Origin: Citrobacter freundii
GTDB taxonomy: Bacteria > Bacteroidota > Bacteroidia > Chitinophagales > Chitinophagaceae
DNA: 7,488 nt
Assembly: GCA_003243445.1 (NCBI GenBank)
Contig: QFQQ01000137.1
Coordinates: forward strand, 1-7,488
Reading direction: 5' to 3'
In this document: one piece after another, positions 1 through 5,345 of the stretch
Layout of the letters: every line of letters begins with the position of its first letter
Numbering within the stretch: the stretch's first letter is position 1
Notes under the pieces: model-generated
The model's input: the letters and a program-made list of their open reading frames with translations, nothing else
Told to the model about the DNA's origin: nothing
Database searches by the model: none
Position numbers and translations under genes: made by a program

Positions 1-356
1 GCCTGAACGGGGATTTATTGGATTATTGGGATTAGGAGGATTGGTGTCTGATAGTCAGACCAGTCTTTTCATTCTTTCGCATGGCAGTCTGTTCGATGTT
101 TACATTGTAATGCGCAGACAGAAGATGTGGAAAATGGATTATTGGGATTGAAAGGATCATGACCTCATGAATGGAAAGCATCCATCTTTCAGAACAGCCC
201 ATTTAATCCAATTAATCCGTTCTTCCATCATAATTTTTTTGCGCGTTCCTATCCTCAGAATCGAATAATTGAATATTCGAAAGAATGAAAAGACTGGTCT
301 GACTATCAGACACCAATCCTCCTAATCCCAATAATCCAATAAATCCCCGTTCAGGC
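1..356. repeat. Large nested inverted repeat (cruciform-type intergenic element)
   Basis: Bases 1-79 are the exact reverse complement of 278-356, giving perfect 79-bp arms around a 198-bp centre. The centre holds a weaker nested pair, 136-149 against 205-218, which differs at two positions. Both pairs are centred near 177-178, so the whole element folds about one axis. Each outer arm contains four 9-bp units that start with GGATT (at 11, 20, 29 and 38 on the left arm). There is no convincing open reading frame and no transposase. The left arm starts exactly at base 1, so the repeat may extend beyond the window or mark a contig edge. An intergenic repeat family is the likeliest reading; an assembly fold-back is the alternative. 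Confidence 0.85.
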
Positions 357-406
357 CAGACACCAATCCTCCTAATCCCAATAATCCAATAAATCCCCGT
401 TCAGGC
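307..406. repeat. Perfect 50-bp tandem duplication of the right arm end
   Basis: Positions 307-356 and 357-406 are identical, begin with CAGACACCAATCC and end with CCCCGTTCAGGC. The first copy is the terminal 50 bp of the right arm of the 1-356 inverted repeat. The second copy follows with no spacer and then passes into unrelated sequence. This is either replication slippage at the cruciform or an assembly duplication. Confidence 0.9.
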
Positions 407-439
407 AACGGTATTCAAAATATAAAAAGCCAAAAGCAA

Positions 440-469
440 AAGCTAGAAACAGCTTCCTTCTGCAGAAGG
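440..469 (-). terminator. Tandem small hairpins downstream of rpoD, possible terminator
   Basis: Two hairpins abut. CCTTCTGCAGAAGG (456-469) is a perfect 14-bp palindrome, and AAGCT/AGCTT (440-444 and 451-455) pair around a 6-nt loop. Read on the minus strand, they lie about 55 nt past the rpoD stop codon and are followed by T-rich sequence, so they could end the rpoD transcript. The stems are short and the T-run is interrupted. Confidence 0.4.
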
Positions 470-472
470 CTA

Positions 473-502
473 TTTTTACTTTTTACTTTTGACTTTTTAC
501 TT
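473..502. repeat. TTTTTAC/TTTTGAC low-complexity intergenic repeat
   Basis: The stretch consists of TTTTTAC and TTTTGAC units. The 16-mer TTTTTACTTTTGACTT at 480-495 recurs exactly at 6392-6407. It contains TACTTTTG (484-491), a match to the Bacteroidota -7 consensus, although no plus-strand gene follows here. It sits just past the rpoD stop codon. Confidence 0.6.
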
Positions 503-523
503 AAAAGAGTAGAGTTTATTTCA

Positions 524-1396
524 TTAGCCGAGGTAGGTTCTTAAAAGTTTGCAACGATTGGTAGTTCTCAGTTTAGTGATCGCTTTGTCTTTGATCTGGC
601 GTACACGTTCGCGTGTCAGGTTGAATTTCTCGCCGATATCTTCGAGGCTCATTGGATGATCAACACCGATACCAAAGAAATAACAGATCACTTCTTTTTG
701 TCTTTCGGTAAGAGCTTTCAGTGAGCGGTCGATCTCGGTTCTGAGAGATTCCTTATGATCAAGATCTCCATCGGTTTTCTCTGCGTTTGGATTTTCCAGT
801 ACGTCGATCAGTGTGCTGTCTTCGCCTTCGGAAAGCGGCGTGTCCATACTTACATGTCGTGCAGAAATGCCGAGTGTGGCAGATACTTCATCGAGATCCA
901 TTTGCAGCATTTCAGCCAGTTCTTCCGCGGAAGGTTCTCTTTCAAACTGCTGCTCCAGTGTAGAGTAAGCTTTCTGAATTCTGTTGGTCAGACCTACTTT
1001 GTTCAGCGGCAGTCTTACGATCCTTGATTGCTCAGCCAAAGCCTGCAAGATGCTCTGACGGATCCACCATACCGCATAAGAGATGAATTTGAAACCCCTG
1101 GTCTCATCGAAGCGTTGTGCAGCCTTGATCAGGCCCACATTACCTTCATTGATGAGGTCCGGCAGGGACAACCCTTGGTTCTGATACTGTTTTGCAACGG
1201 AAACAACGAAACGAAGATTGGCTTTGGTGAGACGGTCGAGAGCCCGTTGATCGCCTTGTCTGATCAGTGCAGCGAGACGCACTTCTTCTTCAGGGGTGAT
1301 CAATTCGACTTTGCCAATCTCCTGGAGGTATTTTTCCAGGCTTTGAGATTCACGATTCGTAATTGACTTCGTGATCTTCAATTGACGCATGCTCAT
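524..1396 (-). CDS. rpoD: RNA polymerase primary sigma factor, RpoD/SigA type
   Basis: This 290-residue sigma-70 factor directs core RNA polymerase to promoters and is probably the housekeeping sigma. Region 1.2 is at about residues 16-50 (SLEKYLQEIGKVELITPEEE). Region 2 spans about 54-124, with the core-binding and -10-recognising segment RGFKFISYAVWWIRQSI. Region 3 follows, then region 4 at about 228-280 with the helix-turn-helix LTRERVRQIKDKAI. Region 1.1 is absent, as is usual for the primary sigma of Bacteroidota. The conserved family N-terminus is MRQLKITKSITNRES, so the second Met (codon ending at 1390) could be the true start; MSMRQLK is also a common form in this family. Neither start has a Shine-Dalgarno sequence. 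The adjacent intergenic region shows no clean TAnnTTTG box for this gene. Some genomes carry close paralogues, so its primary role is inferred from similarity. Confidence 0.95.
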   Translation of the reverse strand: MSMRQLKITKSITNRESQSLEKYLQEIGKVELITPEEEVRLAALIRQGDQRALDRLTKANLRFVVSVAKQYQNQGLSLPDLINEGNVGLIKAAQRFDETRGFKFISYAVWWIRQSILQALAEQSRIVRLPLNKVGLTNRIQKAYSTLEQQFEREPSAEELAEMLQMDLDEVSATLGISARHVSMDTPLSEGEDSTLIDVLENPNAEKTDGDLDHKESLRTEIDRSLKALTERQKEVICYFFGIGVDHPMSLEDIGEKFNLTRERVRQIKDKAITKLRTTNRCKLLRTYLG

Positions 1397-1515
1397 AGGT
1401 TTGGTATTTAGATGGTTATTTTAAGGGTTGTGAATTACAGTTTTGGTTAGGTTAGCCTTTAAAAACACCCATCAGGGTTTTTCATTTACTACAATCAGCA
1501 GCATCATTTCGAGCC

Positions 1516-1580
1516 TGGTTTAAAAGTTTAAATATGTAAGGGTTCAACACTAACAATTAACCCTTCGAACCTTTAAACCA
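1516..1580. repeat. Nested inverted repeat in the rpoD upstream region
   Basis: The outer arms TGGTTTAAAAGTT (1516-1528) and AACCTTTAAACCA (1568-1580) pair over 13 bp with one A-C mismatch. The inner arms AAGGGTT (1538-1544) and AACCCTT (1559-1565) pair perfectly. The loop contains CACTAACAATTAA (1548-1560), which recurs exactly at 6424-6436 upstream of the OsmC gene. The GGTT/AACC core resembles the unit of the 2198-2301 hairpin. In rpoD mRNA it would lie 120-185 nt before the start codon. Confidence 0.7.
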
Positions 1581-1731
1581 CACACTCTTCAGTCGATATG
1601 ACGCTACCTAAGGAATTGGATACTATAGCAATTTATGCTTTCGCCTAATATGTGCCAAAAAAATCTTTGGAATATCTTAACGTTTTCGTATATGATTTTA
1701 TTTCATCCGGGGATAACTGTTTTGGAAACAC

Positions 1732-1758
1732 TTGAAAAATAAACGGCAAATAATTTTG
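1732..1758 (+). promoter_or_regulatory. Candidate Bacteroidota-type promoter for the START-like gene
   Basis: TAATTTTG (1751-1758) matches the -7 consensus TAnnTTTG exactly. A TTG at 1732-1734 lies 16 nt upstream as a possible -33 element, slightly closer than usual. The predicted transcript starts near 1763, giving a leader of about 50 nt before the ATG at 1813. Confidence 0.45.
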
Positions 1759-1812
1759 CGCGGTCGATTTATTTTTTATTATTGCAGCCCTGAGTGATTT
1801 AATCAACTGACG

Positions 1813-2190
1813 ATGAGTAAGCAATTATATACGCTAGAATTTCCCGTAAGGTGTTCACCTTCTATATTATACGAGTTCTTGTCAACCCCGGCTGGTTTAG
1901 GAGAATGGTTTGCAGATAAAGTAGATGAACGTGACAATATCTTTTACTTTGGATGGAATGGCTCTTTTGATAAAGCAGAAGTACTGGAAAGTGAAGAAAA
2001 CAGCTTCATCCGCTTTCGCTGGCTCGAAGCCCCCAAAAATGAATATTTTGAATTCGGCATAGAAAAATCAGAGATCACCAATCAAACGATCCTGGTGGTT
2101 AAAGATTTTGCCGAAAAGAAAGATATAAAAGATCAGTCTTTGCTGTGGGATCATCAGGTGAAGGATTTGTTTCACCGGTTAGGTAACTAA
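1813..2190 (+). CDS. START-like domain (SRPBCC superfamily) protein
   Basis: This 125-residue cytosolic protein has no signal peptide or membrane segment. The N-terminal stretch (EFPVRCSPSILYEFLSTPAG) followed by LGEWFADKV is the usual opening of SRPBCC/START-like folds, which form a helix-grip cavity for a hydrophobic ligand. The pattern up to the C-terminal LWDHQVKDLFHRLGN fits the small START-like family common in Bacteroidota, where members are near this length. No ligand or reaction can be read from the sequence. The ATG at 1813 is preceded by a TAnnTTTG box about 55 nt upstream and has no clear ribosome binding site. The gene stands alone: it diverges from rpoD and converges on the 2302-2913 gene, with a long hairpin directly after its stop codon. 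The family assignment is firm and the function unknown. Confidence 0.88.
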   Translation: MSKQLYTLEFPVRCSPSILYEFLSTPAGLGEWFADKVDERDNIFYFGWNGSFDKAEVLESEENSFIRFRWLEAPKNEYFEFGIEKSEITNQTILVVKDFAEKKDIKDQSLLWDHQVKDLFHRLGN

Positions 2191-2197
2191 AGCAAAA

Positions 2198-2302
2198 GGT
2201 TCCAGAGGTTCCAAAGGTTTAAGAGGTTTCAAAGGTTGCTGACGCTGATCGCAGTCTTTGAAACCTCTTAAACCTCTGGAGCCTTTGGAACCTCTGGAAC
2301 TT
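2198..2302. repeat. Long hairpin of 9-bp units between convergent genes (possible bidirectional terminator)
   Basis: The left arm has GGTT at 2198, 2207, 2216, 2225 and 2234, an exact 9-bp period. The right arm has AACC or a variant at 2262, 2271, 2280, 2289 and 2298. Bases 2199-2217 pair perfectly with 2282-2300 (19 bp), and 2218-2234 with 2256-2272 (17 bp). The only unpaired part of the arms is 2273-2281, exactly one extra 9-bp unit. The loop is 2235-2255. The right arm ends next to the stop codon of the 2302-2913 gene, and the left arm begins 8 bases after the START-like gene. It has no T-run, so a role in termination or mRNA 3'-end protection is inferred from position. Confidence 0.85.
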
Positions 2303-2913
2303 CAGACCAGCACCCTGATCAACACCCGAAAATCTTCTTCCAACTTTTCTCCAATCCTATCCCAATCCTCCAGGGATATTTTTTTTGCCAGTTTGATAAA
2401 CGCATGCGTGCGGATATGATGCGCGAATTCATCTTTGGAGAATCCGTCAATACTTTTGTAATTATCCTTTTCAAAATGATGATCCCAGGGGGAATCGCTA
2501 TGGCTGATATGAAAATCATTTTTTCTTAATACCTCATATTCCCCGCTGATCCTGGTTTCAAACTGTTCTTTATATGAACCGGAAAGCTGAAGCGTTGTGC
2601 TGAAGAATTTTCCCCACCAGAACATGGTGCGGATCGCGAAAATATTTTCCTTCTCAAAGTACCTGGGCTGATCCAATACAAGCCATGGCAGGCCAAGATA
2701 GTTTTCGCCGCGGGTGATCTTTGGAGAGATCTTCAGGATCTCCGCCGGAAGCGATGCCTTATATGTGTTGAGGACCGGGAGCTGCAGATCCTGAACGGCC
2801 ATTAACAGAACCTTTATCTTTTCCAGGATCGCATTCTTTGTTAAAAGCCATCCTGGATCAGTAACTAATTGCTGCTCAAACGGCGAAAGCTGTATTTTTG
2901 GGGAATCGTTCAT
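2302..2913 (-). CDS. Conserved hypothetical protein, family not recognised
   Basis: This 203-residue soluble-looking protein has no signal peptide, membrane segment or nucleotide-binding motif. Visible landmarks are a central KITRGENYLGLPWLVLDQP stretch, the aromatic run NIFAIRTMFWWGKFFSTTLQ, and a histidine-rich segment (FHISHSDSPWDHHFEKD, about residues 133-149). A charged C-terminus follows. I recall similar uncharacterised proteins in Chitinophagaceae, but I cannot name a domain. The clustered His and Asp residues could bind a metal, though nothing shows it. The ATG at 2911-2913 is preceded, after 4 nt, by TATTTTTG (minus strand, 2925-2918), which suggests a leaderless transcript. The gene diverges from the LptF/G permease with 52 bp between the two starts and converges on the START-like gene. 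Confidence 0.75.
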   Translation of the reverse strand: MNDSPKIQLSPFEQQLVTDPGWLLTKNAILEKIKVLLMAVQDLQLPVLNTYKASLPAEILKISPKITRGENYLGLPWLVLDQPRYFEKENIFAIRTMFWWGKFFSTTLQLSGSYKEQFETRISGEYEVLRKNDFHISHSDSPWDHHFEKDNYKSIDGFSKDEFAHHIRTHAFIKLAKKISLEDWDRIGEKLEEDFRVLIRVLV

Positions 2914-2917
2914 GCTT

Positions 2918-2925
2918 CAAAAATA
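2918..2925 (-). promoter_or_regulatory. -7 box (TATTTTTG) 4 nt before the hypothetical gene's ATG
   Basis: Read on the minus strand, TATTTTTG matches TAnnTTTG exactly and ends 4 nt before the ATG, so the predicted transcription start coincides with the start codon or nearly so. No good -33 TTTG is visible at the expected distance. Confidence 0.45.
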
Positions 2926-2936
2926 ATCAATCGACC

Positions 2937-2949
2937 CCGCCACCGGCGG
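2937..2949. promoter_or_regulatory. Small GC-rich hairpin in the divergent intergenic region
   Basis: CCGCC (2937-2941) and GGCGG (2945-2949) form a 5-bp stem with a 3-nt loop in otherwise AT-rich sequence. It lies between the two divergent start codons, 16 nt before the permease ATG. It could be an operator half or a leader hairpin; it is short enough to be chance. Confidence 0.25.
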
Positions 2950-2965
2950 ATTGGAATTTAGGCAG

Positions 2966-4453
2966 ATGTTCAAAAAACTGGATAAGCTCATCGTTAAGGC
3001 TTTTATCGGCCCCTTTATCGCCACCTTCTTTATCACGTTGATGGTGCTGGTGATGCAGTTTTTCTGGCTATATATTGATGACTTTGTAGGAAAAGGTCTC
3101 GGCATCGGCGTCGTATTGAAATTCATCTGGTATCAAAGTGCGGTACTTGTGCCGCTTGCGCTCCCGCTGGCAGTGCTGTTATCATCCCTGATGACCTTTG
3201 GGAACCTGGGTGAAAGCTTTGAGCTGGTAGCGATCAAATCCGCGGGAATTTCCCTGCTGCGGTTCATGCGGCCGCTGTTCTTCATCTCAGCCGTTATCAG
3301 CGTGATCGCTTTCCTGTTCTCCAATTATGTGATCCCGGTAGCATTCCTGAAATCAAGGACCATGCTTTCAGATATCGTTTGGGCAAAGCCCGCATTCGAT
3401 CTGAAGGAAGGCGTGTTCTATGACCGGCTGAATGGCTTTGCGATCAAGATCGGCGAGAAAGAGAAAAATGATAGTATCATCCGCGACGTCATTGTGTATG
3501 AACAGCAGAATAACGGACAGCAGGACAACTTCATTATTGCCAAAAGCGGTGTAATGCGCGTTACACCCAACAAACGTTTTCTTGAGTTCAACCTGAAAGA
3601 TGGCTGGCGCTACCAGGAAAAAGGTAATTCCACTGATGCATCGCGGACCGATTATATCCGGCTTGGTTTTAAAGAATACAATAAGCAGTTTGACATGAGC
3701 GCGCTGCAAATGACCTGGACTTCGGACACTGCCAACCGCAACAACGAAAAGTTTTATACCATCCGTCAGCTCAATAAAGCGATCGATTCATTAAAAAAAG
3801 AAAATGCGATCGTACGGACGAACCTTGAAAAAGGGCTTTATTCATCATTTCTTTTCAATCGTTACATAGATAGTGTTGCAAAGAATAAAGCGGTTGATAC
3901 AGCCCGTAAAAAGAATCCCATAGAAGACAGCCTTTTTCTTCATGCAAAAACGATGGAAGATCTGTTGCCCGATTCTGCAAAATACAGTGTCGGGCAGCAG
4001 GCGATCGGCGAAGCTTCTTCCATGAGTGCCTCGCTTTCGGCAGCAGATATGAACATGCAGGAAAGAGACAAGACGTTCAGGAAACACCAGATCGAATGGC
4101 ATCGTAAGATCGTGTTATCGCTTTCCTGCCTTGTGTTGTTCCTTATCGGGGCTCCGCTGGGATCGATCATACGCAAAGGCGGTTTGGGTACACCCCTGAT
4201 CGCAGCGATCAGTTTCTTCATGGTCTTCTATTTCTCCACCACGGTCGGCGAGAAATTCGCCAAAGAAGGAAGCTGGGGTGTGTTTGCGGGAATGTGGCTG
4301 GCAATCTTTATACTGGTGCCGATCGGTGTGTTCCTTACTTATAAAGCAATGAGGGATTCACAGCTTTTCAATAAAGAAGCATACTACAGATTGTTCAAAA
4401 CAATTGGTGGTTTCTTCCGCAGGAAAACGCCTGCGTCCATTCAAAAGAATTAG
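2966..4453 (+). CDS. LptF/LptG family permease (lipopolysaccharide export)
   Basis: This inner-membrane permease works with the LptB ATPase to extract LPS and pass it to the periplasmic Lpt bridge. With the ATG at 2966 it has 495 residues. Three N-terminal membrane segments (about 9-36, 48-76 and 96-122) contain the family signature LPLAVLLSSLMTFGNLGE. A periplasmic beta-rich domain (about 135-245) follows, and then three C-terminal segments (about 382-400, 408-428 and 438-460) with KIVLSLSCLVLFLIGAPLGSIIRKGGLG. Residues 250-375 are a long hydrophilic, Lys/Ser-rich insert, which makes the protein longer than the roughly 360 residues of proteobacterial LptF/G; long forms are usual in Bacteroidota. 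An in-frame TTG at 2951 could add 5 residues, but the family begins at M(F)KKLDKLI. LptF and LptG cannot be told apart here. sodA follows after 17 nt and probably shares the transcript. Confidence 0.92.
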   Translation: MFKKLDKLIVKAFIGPFIATFFITLMVLVMQFFWLYIDDFVGKGLGIGVVLKFIWYQSAVLVPLALPLAVLLSSLMTFGNLGESFELVAIKSAGISLLRFMRPLFFISAVISVIAFLFSNYVIPVAFLKSRTMLSDIVWAKPAFDLKEGVFYDRLNGFAIKIGEKEKNDSIIRDVIVYEQQNNGQQDNFIIAKSGVMRVTPNKRFLEFNLKDGWRYQEKGNSTDASRTDYIRLGFKEYNKQFDMSALQMTWTSDTANRNNEKFYTIRQLNKAIDSLKKENAIVRTNLEKGLYSSFLFNRYIDSVAKNKAVDTARKKNPIEDSLFLHAKTMEDLLPDSAKYSVGQQAIGEASSMSASLSAADMNMQERDKTFRKHQIEWHRKIVLSLSCLVLFLIGAPLGSIIRKGGLGTPLIAAISFFMVFYFSTTVGEKFAKEGSWGVFAGMWLAIFILVPIGVFLTYKAMRDSQLFNKEAYYRLFKTIGGFFRRKTPASIQKN

Positions 4454-4470
4454 TAATTAAAAGACAGGAT

Positions 4471-5223
4471 ATGCAAATCAACTCAACTACACGGCGGAAA
4501 TTTATTACAGACTCTGCCAAATCCGTGCTGGCCGTAAGTGCCGGTGTGGTCGCTACAGGATCTTTACTGCAATCATGTGGCATTATCAGCAAAGGTGGGT
4601 CAGCTGGTTCATCGACGGGTTTTGCACAGGCTCCATTGCCCTATGCATACAATAGTCTTGAACGGGCGATCGATGCGCAAACAATGGAGATCCATTACAC
4701 CAAACATGCCGCTGCTTACTCAACCAACCTGAAAGAAGCCGCAGCCGCGGAAGGCGTGAGCGCAAAAACTTCGGTGGAAGAAGTGCTGGCGAAAGTGTCC
4801 AAATACACTCCGAAAATGCGCAACAACGCCGGCGGCCATTACAACCACGAACTATTCTGGAAAACACTTTCACCTGATGGCGGAGGCAAACCGGAAGGAA
4901 AACTGTTGACTGCGGTCGAGCAAAACTTCGGTTCCTTTGATGCATTCAAAACGCAACTGGCGGATGCAGGCAAAAATCGCTTCGGCAGCGGTTGGGCATG
5001 GCTCTATGCTGGTGCAGATAAAAAACTGCTGATCGGCTCCACGCCAAACCAGGATAACCCCCTGATGAATGTAAGCGATATCAAAGGCTATCCACTGCTG
5101 GGTCTGGATGTATGGGAACACGCGTATTACCTGCGTTACCAGAATAGGCGTGCCGATTATATCAATGCGTGGTGGAGTGTGGTGAACTGGAAATTTGTGG
5201 CGGAACGGTTTGAAAAAATGTAA
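4471..5223 (+). CDS. sodA: Superoxide dismutase, Mn-type, with Tat/lipoprotein export signal
   Basis: This 250-residue Fe/Mn superoxide dismutase converts superoxide to oxygen and hydrogen peroxide. The catalytic body begins near residue 55 (PLPYAYNSLERAID). Predicted metal ligands are His75, His126, Asp213 and His217 (DVWEHAYY), with His79 and Tyr83 at the active-site gate. The Mn-type pattern NNAGGHYNH (Gly122 where Fe enzymes have Gln) and Gln194 in NQDNPLM favour manganese, though cambialistic activity is possible. Residues 1-36 form an export signal: a twin-arginine motif TTRRKF, a hydrophobic stretch, and a lipobox-like LLQSC with Cys36 as the possible lipidated residue. A Gly/Ser-rich linker follows. 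The enzyme is therefore predicted to act in the envelope rather than the cytosol. The ATG lies 17 nt after the permease stop codon, with AGACAGG just upstream. Confidence 0.95.
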   Translation: MQINSTTRRKFITDSAKSVLAVSAGVVATGSLLQSCGIISKGGSAGSSTGFAQAPLPYAYNSLERAIDAQTMEIHYTKHAAAYSTNLKEAAAAEGVSAKTSVEEVLAKVSKYTPKMRNNAGGHYNHELFWKTLSPDGGGKPEGKLLTAVEQNFGSFDAFKTQLADAGKNRFGSGWAWLYAGADKKLLIGSTPNQDNPLMNVSDIKGYPLLGLDVWEHAYYLRYQNRRADYINAWWSVVNWKFVAERFEKM

Positions 5224-5240
5224 TGAAGGGGTTTTGAAGA

Positions 5241-5298
5241 ATCGATGTTCGATGACCGGCCCATGTGAGGCTTTGAAAATCTGTTATCGAACATCGAT
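5241..5298. repeat. Inverted repeat downstream of sodA
   Basis: ATCGATGTTCGAT (5241-5253) and ATCGAACATCGAT (5286-5298) are exact reverse complements, 13 bp each. In RNA the stem can extend by three pairs, including a G-U, to 16 bp with a 26-nt loop. No T-run follows, so it is not a classical terminator. It could stabilise the sodA mRNA end or bind a regulator ahead of the next gene. Confidence 0.6.
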
Positions 5299-5333
5299 CC
5301 AGGGACCCGCTCCCGGACATCCTCATATTTCTT

Positions 5334-5341
5334 TAACTTTG
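5334..5341 (+). promoter_or_regulatory. -7 box (TAACTTTG) 4 nt before the transporter start
   Basis: TAACTTTG matches TAnnTTTG exactly and is separated by 4 nt (tcac) from the TTG start at 5346. Its first three bases are an in-frame TAA stop, so translation cannot begin further upstream. No clear -33 element is present. Confidence 0.45.
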
Positions 5342-5345
5342 TCAC

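Larger units (their letters stand above)
1397..1812. other. 416-bp divergent intergenic region between rpoD and the START-like gene
   Basis: The region is AT-rich, with no RNA gene or credible open reading frame. It holds a nested hairpin (1516-1580) and a -7-type box on the plus strand (1751-1758). On the minus strand I found no exact TAnnTTTG for rpoD. About 100 bases either side of 1650 show nothing I can name. Confidence 0.6.

Noticed and set aside
1..356. Insertion sequence with terminal inverted repeats
   Set aside because: The 198-bp centre encodes no transposase and I see no target-site duplication; the left flank is outside the window.
307..406. Two adjacent identical 50-bp units as a CRISPR array
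   Set aside because: The copies abut without spacers, there are only two, and no cas gene is present.
755..1366. Plus-strand open frames opposite rpoD
   Set aside because: They are antisense shadows of a clearly conserved sigma factor and show no family features.
1597..1740. Riboswitch or small RNA in the rpoD/START-like intergenic region
   Set aside because: No recognisable conserved core or stable stem outside the 1516-1580 hairpin.
2951..2965. TTG at 2951 as the start of the LptF/G permease
   Set aside because: The family N-terminus aligns with the ATG at 2966, and the extra five residues resemble no relative.
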